From NCBI GenBank assembly GCA_014584395.1, contig JACTMY010000009.1, positions 1 through 64,000 on the forward strand: 64,000 nt of DNA, read 5' to 3'. The DNA is from Planctomycetota bacterium. Its GTDB lineage: Bacteria > Planctomycetota > Planctomycetia > Gemmatales > HRBIN36. Of the stretch, positions 48,649-58,266 are shown one piece after another (the first letter of the stretch is position 1; each line of letters opens with the position of its first letter). The notes below the pieces were generated by a model that was not told the origin of the DNA, made no database searches, and saw only the letters and a program-made list of their open reading frames with translations. Made by a program: the position numbers and the translations under genes.

Positions 48649-49790
48649 GCAAGCTCATCTATCTGGACAACAACTCGACGACCCCGGTCGATCCCCTGGT
48701 GTTTGAGGAGATGAAGCCCTATTTCAGTGAGGTGTGCGGAAACCCGTCTAATCAACATCACGCTGCAGGAAGCCGTGCGGCCCGTGCGGTCGAAAAAGCG
48801 AGGTCGCAGGTCGCAGCTGCGATTGGAGCGGAGCCCGAGTCCATCGTCTTCACGAGCGGTGCGACGGAGAGCAACAACCTGGCGATACTGGGCACCTGCC
48901 GTGCGCATCCAGCTCCGGTAGGTCACATCGTCACCTCGGCCATCGAACACAAGGCGGTTTTAGAGCCGTGTCGCCACCTGGAATCAATGGGATGGAATGT
49001 AACGTACCTTCGCCCTGATGGTCAGGGCCTTGTTAACTGGCAAGCGGTGGATGCCGCGATCACGCCCCAGACCTTGCTCGTGAGCATTATGGCGGCAAAC
49101 AACGAGGTGGGAACGATCCAGGAAGTGGAAAAAATCGGCAAGGTTTGCGCTCATCATGGTGTGGTGTTTCACTGCGACGCGGCCCAGGCCCTGGGCCGGA
49201 TGGCCATCAACGTGGACGAATGGCAGGTCGATCTGCTGAGCCTGTCCGGGCATAAAGCCTATGGCCCCAAAGGGGCAGGCGCTTTGTACATTCGGGAGAA
49301 GAGGAAGGCCGGAAGTCTTACACCCCTCTGTTTCGGCGGTGGCCAGGAAGCTGGCATCCGACCGGGCACATTGCCCGTGCCGGGCATCGTCGGACTCGGC
49401 ATCGCCTGTGCCCTCGCATCTCAACGACTGTCCGATGAAGTAGGTCGGCTCCATGCGCTGCGCCGCAACTTGCTTGAGCGACTTGCGAAGTCCTGTCCTG
49501 ACTTGTTGGTTCACGGGCATCCGTCGCGTTCTCTTCCCGGTTTGTTGTCCGTTGCTTTTCCCGGCGTCGATGGCGACCAGTTTCTGTTCGCACTTCGTGA
49601 CGTGGCCATCAGTCAGGGCTCGGCCTGCACCGCCGGCAGCCCCGAACCCAGCCACGTCCTTACCGCGCTCGGCGTCGGCTATGACCTTGCTCGTTCCAGC
49701 TTTCGGTTTGGGATCGGTCGGTTCACGACGCACGAGGACATCGAAACGGCAGCCACGGAGGTGGCTAGAGTCCTCGATATCCTTCGGTAG
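48645..49790 (+). CDS. Cysteine desulfurase, DndA/SspA/IscS-like
   Basis: 381 residues, class V aminotransferase fold with pyridoxal phosphate. The N-terminal IYLDNNSTTPVDP, GATESNN, SAIEHKAVL and ANNEVGT are family hallmarks. The Schiff-base lysine is Lys204 in SGHKAYGPKG, and the persulfide cysteine is about Cys328 in SQGSACTAGSPEPSHVL. It supplies persulfide sulfur from cysteine. In this operon the recipient is expected to be the PAPS-reductase-fold protein, making it the DndA/SspA component rather than a housekeeping IscS. Its start overlaps the HNH gene stop. Confidence 0.93.
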   Translation: MSKLIYLDNNSTTPVDPLVFEEMKPYFSEVCGNPSNQHHAAGSRAARAVEKARSQVAAAIGAEPESIVFTSGATESNNLAILGTCRAHPAPVGHIVTSAIEHKAVLEPCRHLESMGWNVTYLRPDGQGLVNWQAVDAAITPQTLLVSIMAANNEVGTIQEVEKIGKVCAHHGVVFHCDAAQALGRMAINVDEWQVDLLSLSGHKAYGPKGAGALYIREKRKAGSLTPLCFGGGQEAGIRPGTLPVPGIVGLGIACALASQRLSDEVGRLHALRRNLLERLAKSCPDLLVHGHPSRSLPGLLSVAFPGVDGDQFLFALRDVAISQGSACTAGSPEPSHVLTALGVGYDLARSSFRFGIGRFTTHEDIETAATEVARVLDILR

Positions 49791-49797
49791 GTCACCC

Positions 49798-50736
49798 ATG
49801 TCGGCCAGTGTTCCGCACGTTAGCTTCGATTCCTACATCGCCGCCAATGACGAGTGGACAGTCAACGGCAGGCGGGCGACGCGTCGCCAAAGGGATCGAA
49901 TGATGACCGCGTTCCAGTCACAGGACTCTTTTTTCCCTCGGGCTACGCCAACGCACTGTGGCTTCTGCCAGACAAGGATGGAAACCCCAAGCTTTTGCCG
50001 CGAGAATCCCGAATTGGAGGAGTGGCACGTCGATCGGACCTATAGTCTCGCGCATTGTCCATACTGCTGTCACTGGAAGTTCTGGGCCAGCGAGTCCACT
50101 AACAAGTGCATGGATGCGCCTACCAACGTCATTGCCGAGTCGGTTGCGCGGAAGTTTGATGCATCGCTGCCCCAGGGATGCGCAGCTGAGCTTGCCATAC
50201 AGTTGCGGCAAGATTCCTCCCTCTGGCACAGTATTGACCCCAGGCGCATGGAGCGGTTCGTCGCGGATCTGTTTCGAGCCAACTATGGGCACGTCGAAGT
50301 CATCCATGTTGGCAACCCGGGAGACCTAGGTATTGATGTTGTCTTCGTGGATGCTGGTAATGCCGAATGGCTTATCCAGGTCAAGAGACGGGAGTCACCG
50401 GATTCAACAGAAGGGTTCGAGACGCTGCAACGGTTGCTGGGCACGCTCGTACTGGAAGGCAAGTTACGAGGGATCATCGCCACGACGGCCAAGCGTTTTT
50501 CTCGCCAGCTTCTGCGGCAGAAGCGGCGGGCCGAGTCGCGTGGATTCGTCATCGAATTGCTGGATCGCGGGAAGCTCGATCGGATGCTGAGCCCGATCTT
50601 ACCGAAGCGGCCTTGGCTCGAACTCATGAAAGAGGACTTCTACTGGGCGCTCGATTCGGAAGTCCGTTCTCACTTCATCGAGATGACTACCGTGCCTGGT
50701 GAGAGTCTTTTCGAGACTTCGCCGCAGAGTGGGTGA
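49798..50736 (+). CDS. Mrr-like restriction endonuclease with two CxxC pairs
   Basis: 312 residues from ATG at 49798; an upstream in-frame extension lies inside the desulfurase gene and is spurious. The N-terminal half has CGFC (residues 54-57) and CPYC (87-90), a likely zinc module as in HNH-like or Mrr-associated modules. The C-terminal half is a PD-(D/E)xK nuclease: RMERFVADLFRANYGH (Glu152), GDLGIDVVFV (Asp180), and WLIQVKRRE (Gln194-Val-Lys196). Such enzymes cleave DNA in a modification-dependent manner. Last gene of the operon; seven bases separate it from the desulfurase gene. Confidence 0.87.
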   Translation: MSASVPHVSFDSYIAANDEWTVNGRRATRRQRDRMMTAFQSQDSFFPRATPTHCGFCQTRMETPSFCRENPELEEWHVDRTYSLAHCPYCCHWKFWASESTNKCMDAPTNVIAESVARKFDASLPQGCAAELAIQLRQDSSLWHSIDPRRMERFVADLFRANYGHVEVIHVGNPGDLGIDVVFVDAGNAEWLIQVKRRESPDSTEGFETLQRLLGTLVLEGKLRGIIATTAKRFSRQLLRQKRRAESRGFVIELLDRGKLDRMLSPILPKRPWLELMKEDFYWALDSEVRSHFIEMTTVPGESLFETSPQSG

Positions 50737-51223
50737 TGGGTCATTCACCGTCGCCGTTCTCAAATTGCGGGCATGTCAATTGCTTTTTTGCATTTCCTTC
50801 TCCTTTTCTGCTCCTGGGGCAGTTTCCCGTCGCCGTCGCCTCGCCGTATGGGGTGGTCGGTTAAGGCGCACCAGGCAGGATGCCTGGTATAATCGCGCCC
50901 AGGCCACCCCAGAAGGCAGGCAGAGGTGACGGGCCTTACGGAGGCAGTTTCCTTGAGCCTGAGCGGAGCTGGTGGGGTGGTCTTAGGTCTGGAATGCTTT
51001 CACGCTTTCACGCCATTCGCCTATGGGTCGTACCTGCCGGTTTCATGGTTCTCACCGGAGTCGAGTCTTAGCTCGCTCCATTATTGCATCAGATGCTCTG
51101 GCTCCCCATGTCGGAGGCGAAGTCTTATCAAAGATGAGCTTCAAGGCGACGGCCGGGTTATCCAGTGCTTTCGTCCCGGCAAGGGACGTATCCGTCAGAC
51201 GACGGATCTCGTGATATTCCTTC
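50737..51223. other. Gene-free stretch between the defence island and IS110
   Basis: About 490 bases. Only short, overlapping, compositionally unlikely frames are present. I see no gene or terminator. Confidence 0.5.
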
Positions 51224-52204
51224 TTAGGCGGTGGCAGCAACTACTTCGGACTCGGACCAACGAAACGCCTCGCCGGTGAGCCACATCTGGTGCATGATGA
51301 CCGCAAGCTTCCTGGCAACGGCCACTTTGGCCTTGGTTCGCGTTAGCAGTGAGCCGGCCGCCTCGAACAGGTAGCCGCGGACCAGGTTGTCACCTCGCTT
51401 GGAAATGCGTCCGGCGACATCACGCTCCCCGGATTGATCGCGGCGGTTCGTGAGGCCGAAATAGGCACCGACATTCCGCGACTTGCCGAATCGTTTTGGA
51501 TCATCTACGGCCGCGGTGAAAGCCACTGACGTGATGGCGCCAACGCCGGGGATGGTCATCAGGTTCCGGCATATCACATGGTTCTCGGCATATTCCGCAA
51601 AGAGTTTGTCAAGCTCCTGGACCTCCCGCTCAACGGATTCAAGCACCCTGACCAACGGGGCGACCATCTTCTGCAGCGTTGGGCAATCCCTCACAATCCC
51701 CGCGACCTTCGCCTTGAATCCTTTCTCGACGCTATGGGATACAACGAAACCATGAGTCTTGAGGGCCCCACGAATCTGGTTCTTGAGGGCAGTGCGCATG
51801 CCTATGAGTTGTGCCCGCTCGCCGAGCAACGTGCGGACCTGATGGCTCGTCATGCTCTTGACCTTGACCTCTTTGAAGAAGTTGGTGCGGACCAACTGTG
51901 CGATGCCGCGAGCATCATGCTTATCAGTCTTGTTGAGCTGTTCACTGAGCGTCTTGTGGGCGTGGCGAGCTTCGATGCAGACGACGGGCAATCCGGCAGA
52001 GGTGAGGGCATGCCACAGGAACGGGCTGAGGGCACCCGACTCCATGCCAATGAGCTGCGCGTTCGCGGCATGGTTGTGAATCGCCTGGCCGATCGCCTCC
52101 GGCGTGGTTGGGCATTTTCCTTCCCATACGCGCTTCCCTTTGCCATCCACCACACACAGGTGGGTCGTTGCTTGCGAAATGTCGAGTCCGACGTACAGTT
52201 CCAT
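51224..52204 (-). mobile_element. IS110 family transposase
   Basis: 326 residues from ATG at 52204 (CAAGGAGGAACT directly upstream). A longer frame reaching 52276 has no such site. The N-terminal DEDD RuvC-like domain has the first Asp in ELYVGLDISQATTHLCV and the region NKTDKHDARGIAQLV. The C-terminal transposase_20 domain has LMTIPGVGAITSVAF, YFGLTNRRDQSG and the catalytic serine in GRISKRGDNLVR. IS110 elements have no terminal inverted repeats, so the ends cannot be fixed. It separates the defence island from the plasmid-like module and may have brought them together. Confidence 0.93.
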
Positions 52205-52422
52205 AGTTCCTCCTTGGTAGAAATTGTGAAATGGGCTTGCCTCAACACGAGTAGCTGATGTTTGGTACGCCCGCAATTACACAATGTCGGAGTGTTTCGT
52301 CGCGGGGGTTCATAACCGGGGGTCCCCGCGATGAAACGCGACAGAGGCAGAGGTGAGTCTTTCCCCACCATTCACCAGAGCCTGAGGTGGATTCCGAGCG
52401 GGGGTTATTCCTTGCCCAGCCA

Positions 52423-55400
52423 CTACGCTGGGTTTTGACCTTCGCCCTGTCCCTGCTGCCGCCGCTCCTGAATTATGCGTTCCCTGAAGGTCATTGGCTG
52501 CTTGCCGCCTGCGATGCCCCCGGCGTGGCTATCGAGTGAATTCAACTCGTTCGCTGCTGGCGTGGCATCGGTTCCAACCGTCGGATCTGCTATGGCATTT
52601 TCTTCCTGCCGCCGGCGGATGCGCGCAGTGATGGGCTCCTCGGCGGCTGAGTGCTTCCGTCTCGCGCGTTGAGGCGCGGCCTCGATGGTGTTGGCGGCCT
52701 TGAGTGCCTTGATCCGGTCGGCTAGGTCAGCCGCGGTTGATGCCTTTCCTTCCACGGTTTCCTGGTTGCCGGCGGAGAGCTTCGCCTTTAGGCCATCACG
52801 CAGGCTGGTGAGTTCGGCCAGGTAGGCTTCATGTTGAAAGCTGCTTCCCAGGCGGGCCTGATAATCGCGCAACTGTCCCTCGGCAATCGACGTGTCCTGG
52901 CGAACGCGAACGATCTCCGGCGCGTAGCCGCCCGCGAGCCGTTCCAGGGCATTCAGCACGGCGCGCGGCCCCTGGTGCTCGCGCGACAGCCCGGACTGGC
53001 GAGTGATCTCGCCTTCCAGGTACACATCTGGCGGGAATTGTGGATGCAGGACAAGCCCGAATCGAAGGCCCTTGTACACGCCAACGGCGACACGGGTCGT
53101 TTCGCGGACATGCATAGGCAGAGTATCCAGCTTGTTGCCAAGGATTGAGATTGCCTCATCACGCGGCCATGCGCTCTTGCCAATAGTGATTGGGTCGAGC
53201 GCGTGAGCGGAAATGGTCGCCTCGTCGGCGCTCAGGCTCGCGAGTCGTTGGTTCAGGCTGGCGATCCGGCCTGGCAAGTCGCGCACATTACGGCGCGCCA
53301 CATACTGTTCATCGAGATGGTTCTTCTTGAGCAGGTTCAGGCGTTGCAATTCCGCATCGGCCTCGGCCAGCGTGAGCACCGCCGGATTGCCGGAGGCAAT
53401 CGCCTTCACCTCGGCGTAGGAAAGTTCCTGGCCCCCGATGTCCTCGGCGCGACGGGCGGCGTTGTCTCCCGTGATGACCTGTCCGATGAAGCGTGCCTTG
53501 GTTTCCAGGGCCTGCCACATGTAGGCATCGAAGCTGCCCTCGGTGACGTAACGGTATATCGAGACCTCCGCATTCTCGTTGCCTTGGCGAAGGATACGGC
53601 CGTCGCGTTGCTCGACTTCGGCGGGCTTCCAGGGTGCGTCCAGGTGATGCAGGGCGACCAGGCGTTTCTGGACGTTGGTGCCGGTGCCCATCTTTTGCGT
53701 GCTGCCAATCAGCACGCGGACGGAGCCTTGGCGGACTTTTTCGAAGAGGGCTTGCTTCTTGGCATCGGACTCGGCGTCGCCGATAGTGGCGATTTGCTCG
53801 GCCGGTATGCCGGCGGCGGTCAGTTTCCGGATGATCTCCCCATAGGGTGAGTAACCCCAGGCGGTTGGATTCACGCCCATGTCGGCGAAGATCATCTGCG
53901 TGCCACGTGTCGGGGCGGATTCCTTCCAGGTATCCACAACGTTATCCACAAGGCGATTGACCTTCGATTCGGGGAAATCCGGGGCTGTCGGGGACAACAT
54001 GCGGGCGTCGGTGGCCAGCTTGCGGCCGTCGGTGGTGATGGCCAGGGCATTGTCAACGCGGGGATCGACTTTCTGCGAGCGCAAGCGTTCGTAACGCTCG
54101 ACAAGTTCCTGTTGCAGCTCGTGCTGCTCATCGGACATTGGGCAGGCCACGACAATCGGCTTGCCGCCCTTTAGCTTCGGGCGAGGCAGGTTTAGCATCT
54201 CCGCGGTCTGCACATCGGAGAAGGCGCGGAACATTTGCTGGAGTTCCGGCAGGTTGGTGAAGCGTGCGAACCGGCTCCGCGGACGCAGGCCCGCGCCGTC
54301 GGGTGAGATTTCCATCGTATCCACGACTTCGCCGAAGGTCGCGGCCCAGGCGTCGAAATGCTCGATGCCCCGGCTGCGAAGGCCGTGAGGGTCGAGGAAT
54401 CGCTGCATGGTGTACATCTCGACCATTGTGTTGCTGATCGGAGTTCCGGTGGCGAACGTGACGCCGTGACCGGCATGTTCCTCATCCAAGTAGCGGGCTT
54501 TCATGTACACGTCGAAGGCACGTTCACTGCCTCCGGTCTGGATGCCGGCGACGCGCTCCATCTTGGTGGGCGTCTCCAGGTTCTTAAAGTAATGGGCCTC
54601 GTCGATGAAGACGTGATCGACGCCCAGTTCATCGAACACCAGGCCGTCATCCTTCTTGTAGTCGGCGAGCAGGTCCTTGAGTCGCTCGGCCCGGGCAGCC
54701 TTCTGCTTCTCGATGGTCTTGATAAGATTTCGGTTCGCGCCTCGCTCGGCGGCATGTTCCAACAGGAGCTGGTCGTATTCGGCGATTTGCTCGGTGAGGA
54801 ACTTTTCCTGGTAGTCCCGCGACATGCCGATGCGCTCGAAGCTGGAATGCGTCACGATGATGCCGTCCCACTCGCCGCTGGCGATCTTCGCGGTGAGCAT
54901 CTTGCGGCGGTCGCGAGCGAGGTCTTCCTTGGCGGCCACGAGCAACTTGGCGTTCGGGTAGAGCTGCATGAACTCGCGGGCGAATTGCTCAAGCAGGTGA
55001 TTGGGCACGACATACATCGGCTTCTTGATGAGTCCGGCCTGCTTCATCTTCATGCCGGTTGCGGACATGGTGAATGTCTTTCCCGCGCCGACGACGTGGG
55101 CCAGAAGAGTGTTGCCGCTGCTCATGCCGCGCCAGACGGCGTCCTTCTGGTGCTGTCGAAGGCTAAGTGCCTGATTCATACCTGGGAAATCGAGGTGCGA
55201 ACCGTCAAAGAGGCGAGGCCGCAGGTTGTTGTAGGTATCGTTGTAGATCCGCACGAGCCGCTCTGTGCGGTCAGGGTCCGTGAATACCCATGAGCGGAAA
55301 CGATCCTTGATGAGCTTTTGCTTTTCCCTCGCCGCCATCGTGTCCTCCTGGTTGACGACACGCTCCTCGCGGTCGCCGTTCTGGATGGTGTCGTAGATGG

Positions 55401-58080
55401 TTGGCGACTTCATGTTGAGGGCCAATTCGATGAGCCATGTGCCGTTGGCCCGCGCCGTGCCGTACTCGGATGTAGCGGCCACGGAAGCCTTGGCCGCGTA
55501 GTCCGGCTCCAGGCTCCAGACGGCATCCTTCTTGAGATGGGCCACTGTAACTGAGGACGGGGCAACTCTCAGCAACTCGGCGACGAATGCCTGGATGTCG
55601 GAAGCGGGTATCCAGGGGGCACCCAGGTTGGCATCAATATCGCCGGGCAGCACGTCCTCGGGCTGGACAAGTTGCAGGGCATTGACGTTACGGGCATATT
55701 CCGGCCCGGAACGCCGAGCCACGGAAAGTTTTTCACGCACGTTGCCGGAGAGGTAAGCATCGGTGGTTTCCCATTTGCCCGTCGTGGGGTCCTTGAAGAT
55801 CAGGTCCCCCAGTTCTGCTAGAACCTGCTCTTCTGGTTTTCCGTAAAAGGTGGCAATGTAATCGAGAAAGACTTCACCATGCTGGTTCAGAGAGACGAGC
55901 AAGCCCTCCTCGGCGGATTGCACGCGGGTGACGGGCGGGGTCTTGCCAACCACGTCCCGGAGCATAATCGCGGCCTTTGCCGCCTTGCCGGTTACTTCGT
56001 CATAGTCCTCCAGCGACATGACCAGCATGGCATCCGGGTCTTCCTTGAATTTCACAAGGTTGGGCATGCGGCGGATGACATTGCCATCAGCGGTTTCACC
56101 GAACGTGGTCTTGTTGATGGGGCCATATGAGGCATGGAAGCAGTCGTATGCCCGGTTAAGATCGATCCGCGCCTCTCGACGGTGCTGCTCTGGCCATCCT
56201 TCGTTCTGCGATTGCAACACGCGCCTCGCCCGGTCACGCAGCTCGACCAGCGCGGCCAGCCGTTTGCCAGTCATCGTGCCATCGGCGCGGAGTGTTGTGC
56301 CGCCGTATACGACCTGTTGCCCCTGCCCGCCCTCGGACTGGTAAATGATGCGGTCATCACCGATGAAGAAACTGCCTTCACCGATGTGACGCTCCCGTGG
56401 CGGCGGAACAAAGGCCGTGGAGTTATTTGCTGCAAGCTCCGCCGACCGCGCCGCGTCTAATTGGGGTAGTCGTTCAACGGCTTGTTTGAGTTGCCCTGCG
56501 AGATCGCCATTGCTCTCGACGCTGAATCCCTCGCCACCGTAGAGCGTGTCCTTGCGCGACCAATTGCCCAGGACCATTTCAGGGTGGTTCAGGAAGTAGC
56601 GGTTGACGGGCACCTCTGCGCCATCGATCCGCAGGGGTGCGACGCTGAGCCATTCAGAATCAACATGATTCGGCTCTGCTCCCGGCACCCGCTTACGAAG
56701 GAAAACAATGTCGGTCACGACGGCGGTCCCTTCCCGCTTGAACGCATCGGAAGGGAGTCTGATCGCTCCAACAAAATCTGCCACGTCACCCAGGCGTTCA
56801 CGGAGAGCGGCGTTTTGCTTGTCGAGCGTGAAATGCGATGTGACCAACGCGAGTACGCCGCCGGGTTTCAAGGCGTCAACAGACTTGGCGAAGAAGTAGT
56901 CGTGCAGTGAGAGTTTCTGGCCCTGGTAATCGAGCTTCAGGTCGGAGAATGGCACGTTGCCGATGACGGCGTCAATGCGGTTCTCGGGGAGTTTCGTGTC
57001 GCGGAAGTTTTCGATGCGGATGTCGGCTTCGGGGTAAATCGCCCTGGCGATGCGGCCAGAGATGGAATCGAGTTCCACCCCGATGAAGCGGCATCCGGGT
57101 TTCGCACGGCCCATGAAGTTGCCGATGCCGCAGCCAGGTTCCAGGATCGTCGCGCCTTCGTTTGCGCCTAATCGGCCGAGTGCCTCATGCATGGCGGCGA
57201 TCACGGTCGGGGAGGTATAAAAGGCGTTGAAGGTCGTTCGCTTGGCGCTGTCGTACTCCTCCGGTGAAAGCAGTGACTTGAGTTCCTCGCCAATGGCTTG
57301 CCAGCCGTCCTTGAACTTGCCGGTGGCCGGGTCGGGAAAGATCGACAGTGCCGCGGGGCCAAACCCGGAGAAACGGGCAAGTGTTCGCTTCTCCTCACCA
57401 GTTGCCGGGCGTTGCTCTCGTTCGAGAGCTTTCAGCGTGCGGATTGCCGCGATGATGTCGCGGGCCTTGCCCTTTTCCCCACTCGCCACGAGCGCAGACG
57501 CGGTAGTCGGAGTCTCTTCTGGGCAGGGTTCGGGCGAGGTTGCCGGCAACGGCGGGCTGAATAGCGTGCCGTCGTACTTGGTCGCGGATGGGGCGGACGG
57601 CTCGTGAGATGCGTCGTGTGGCTGGAGATCGAAGAGCGAGCGTTGGCGGGATGCCCTTACCCTCGCCGCGAAGGATTGCGGATGAACGCCATTGCCTTGT
57701 CGAGGGACAGTTCCTGGTCGGGTTGCGGTGACTCGCGCGGCAAACGATCCGTCAATTCGTTCAGTGCCAATTCGAAGGCTTCCGTCACCACCTGGTCTTT
57801 GTGCCGCTCCGGGTTCTCCTGAGACAGAACTCTCATCCAGGATTCGTGGCTGGACTTGAGTTCCGTTGCGTAATTCTCCAGTGTTCTCAGCAGCTTGCGA
57901 TCCTGCCGCAGCTGCTCGTGCATCCTCGGTCGCTGCTCCAGCAAGGTCTGGACGATGGTCTTGTACAACATGGCTGTCTCCTTCTGGCTCAGCGGGTGAC
58001 TTGTCTTCTTCGCCAGTCGGTTCGACTGGCTCGGGTGGGAATAGCGACGGCTGCCGCCAGTCTGGTGGCCTGCGCCGCAC
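52423..58080 (-). CDS. N6-adenine methylase/SF2 helicase fusion of mobile elements (N12-class methylase type)
   Basis: Open for 1885 codons, but the true start is uncertain. Recognisable domains start near residue 205: GKARDIIAAIRTLKALE, then a class I methylase with SAM motif ILEPGCGIGNFMG and catalytic IGNVPFSD (NPPF-like), then an SF2 helicase with LLAHVVGAGKTFTMS (Walker A-like), VFIDEAHYFKN (DEAH) and the C-terminal motif VIGSTQKMGTGTNVQ ... QRDGRILRQGNEN. A coiled-coil tail ends in low-complexity charged sequence. Plasmids and integrative elements carry such proteins, probably for antirestriction or DNA processing. Residues about 35-140 overlap another frame that looks truly coding (57657-57971), so the start is probably downstream, for example TTG at 57549 or GTG at 57489. 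Confidence 0.85.
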   Translation of the reverse strand: MRRRPPDWRQPSLFPPEPVEPTGEEDKSPAEPEGDSHVVQDHRPDLAGAATEDARAAAAGSQAAENTGELRNGTQVQPRILDESSVSGEPGAAQRPGGDGSLRIGTERIDGSFAARVTATRPGTVPRQGNGVHPQSFAARVRASRQRSLFDLQPHDASHEPSAPSATKYDGTLFSPPLPATSPEPCPEETPTTASALVASGEKGKARDIIAAIRTLKALEREQRPATGEEKRTLARFSGFGPAALSIFPDPATGKFKDGWQAIGEELKSLLSPEEYDSAKRTTFNAFYTSPTVIAAMHEALGRLGANEGATILEPGCGIGNFMGRAKPGCRFIGVELDSISGRIARAIYPEADIRIENFRDTKLPENRIDAVIGNVPFSDLKLDYQGQKLSLHDYFFAKSVDALKPGGVLALVTSHFTLDKQNAALRERLGDVADFVGAIRLPSDAFKREGTAVVTDIVFLRKRVPGAEPNHVDSEWLSVAPLRIDGAEVPVNRYFLNHPEMVLGNWSRKDTLYGGEGFSVESNGDLAGQLKQAVERLPQLDAARSAELAANNSTAFVPPPRERHIGEGSFFIGDDRIIYQSEGGQGQQVVYGGTTLRADGTMTGKRLAALVELRDRARRVLQSQNEGWPEQHRREARIDLNRAYDCFHASYGPINKTTFGETADGNVIRRMPNLVKFKEDPDAMLVMSLEDYDEVTGKAAKAAIMLRDVVGKTPPVTRVQSAEEGLLVSLNQHGEVFLDYIATFYGKPEEQVLAELGDLIFKDPTTGKWETTDAYLSGNVREKLSVARRSGPEYARNVNALQLVQPEDVLPGDIDANLGAPWIPASDIQAFVAELLRVAPSSVTVAHLKKDAVWSLEPDYAAKASVAATSEYGTARANGTWLIELALNMKSPTIYDTIQNGDREERVVNQEDTMAAREKQKLIKDRFRSWVFTDPDRTERLVRIYNDTYNNLRPRLFDGSHLDFPGMNQALSLRQHQKDAVWRGMSSGNTLLAHVVGAGKTFTMSATGMKMKQAGLIKKPMYVVPNHLLEQFAREFMQLYPNAKLLVAAKEDLARDRRKMLTAKIASGEWDGIIVTHSSFERIGMSRDYQEKFLTEQIAEYDQLLLEHAAERGANRNLIKTIEKQKAARAERLKDLLADYKKDDGLVFDELGVDHVFIDEAHYFKNLETPTKMERVAGIQTGGSERAFDVYMKARYLDEEHAGHGVTFATGTPISNTMVEMYTMQRFLDPHGLRSRGIEHFDAWAATFGEVVDTMEISPDGAGLRPRSRFARFTNLPELQQMFRAFSDVQTAEMLNLPRPKLKGGKPIVVACPMSDEQHELQQELVERYERLRSQKVDPRVDNALAITTDGRKLATDARMLSPTAPDFPESKVNRLVDNVVDTWKESAPTRGTQMIFADMGVNPTAWGYSPYGEIIRKLTAAGIPAEQIATIGDAESDAKKQALFEKVRQGSVRVLIGSTQKMGTGTNVQKRLVALHHLDAPWKPAEVEQRDGRILRQGNENAEVSIYRYVTEGSFDAYMWQALETKARFIGQVITGDNAARRAEDIGGQELSYAEVKAIASGNPAVLTLAEADAELQRLNLLKKNHLDEQYVARRNVRDLPGRIASLNQRLASLSADEATISAHALDPITIGKSAWPRDEAISILGNKLDTLPMHVRETTRVAVGVYKGLRFGLVLHPQFPPDVYLEGEITRQSGLSREHQGPRAVLNALERLAGGYAPEIVRVRQDTSIAEGQLRDYQARLGSSFQHEAYLAELTSLRDGLKAKLSAGNQETVEGKASTAADLADRIKALKAANTIEAAPQRARRKHSAAEEPITARIRRRQEENAIADPTVGTDATPAANELNSLDSHAGGIAGGKQPMTFRERIIQERRQQGQGEGQNPA
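57657..57971 (-). CDS. Small mobile-element protein nested in another frame of the methylase/helicase 5' end
   Basis: 104 residues. ATG at 57971 is preceded by AGAAGGAGACAGCC, the best ribosome binding site in this stretch. The sequence is helical and charged (KTIVQTLLEQRPRMHEQLRQ, KDQVVTEAFELALNELTDRL) with normal codon choice, unlike the overlapping frame, which here is Ala/Gly/Arg-rich. No domain recognised; probably a mobile-element accessory protein. It ends at 57657 where the methylase/helicase frame becomes protein-like. Confidence 0.7.
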   Translation of the reverse strand: MLYKTIVQTLLEQRPRMHEQLRQDRKLLRTLENYATELKSSHESWMRVLSQENPERHKDQVVTEAFELALNELTDRLPRESPQPDQELSLDKAMAFIRNPSRRG

Positions 58081-58266
58081 TGTCAGCTACCATCGGGCAC
58101 TGATGCCCCGCCCCTGGTATGCTGGCCGCGTCGCGGGCCCCTTCCCTTTGACGATTGATCGCACGGAATGGTTCGCGTTTCAAGGTACGGCTTACGATTC
58201 CGCACGAAAGATGCGAGAAAGGAGAAGTGCATGACGGGCCCGCGGTAGTTATCCTGGACGGTTGCC

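Noticed and set aside
49453..49797. Extended N-terminus of the Mrr-like protein
   Set aside because: These codons lie within the cysteine desulfurase gene in another frame and encode low-complexity sequence; the ATG at 49798 is preferred.
28694..50736. Classical Dnd system (DndBCDE)
   Set aside because: No SbcC-like DndD, no DndE-sized partner and no DGQHR-type DndB were seen; the DUF4007 gene and short sulfurtransferase fit the Ssp branch better.
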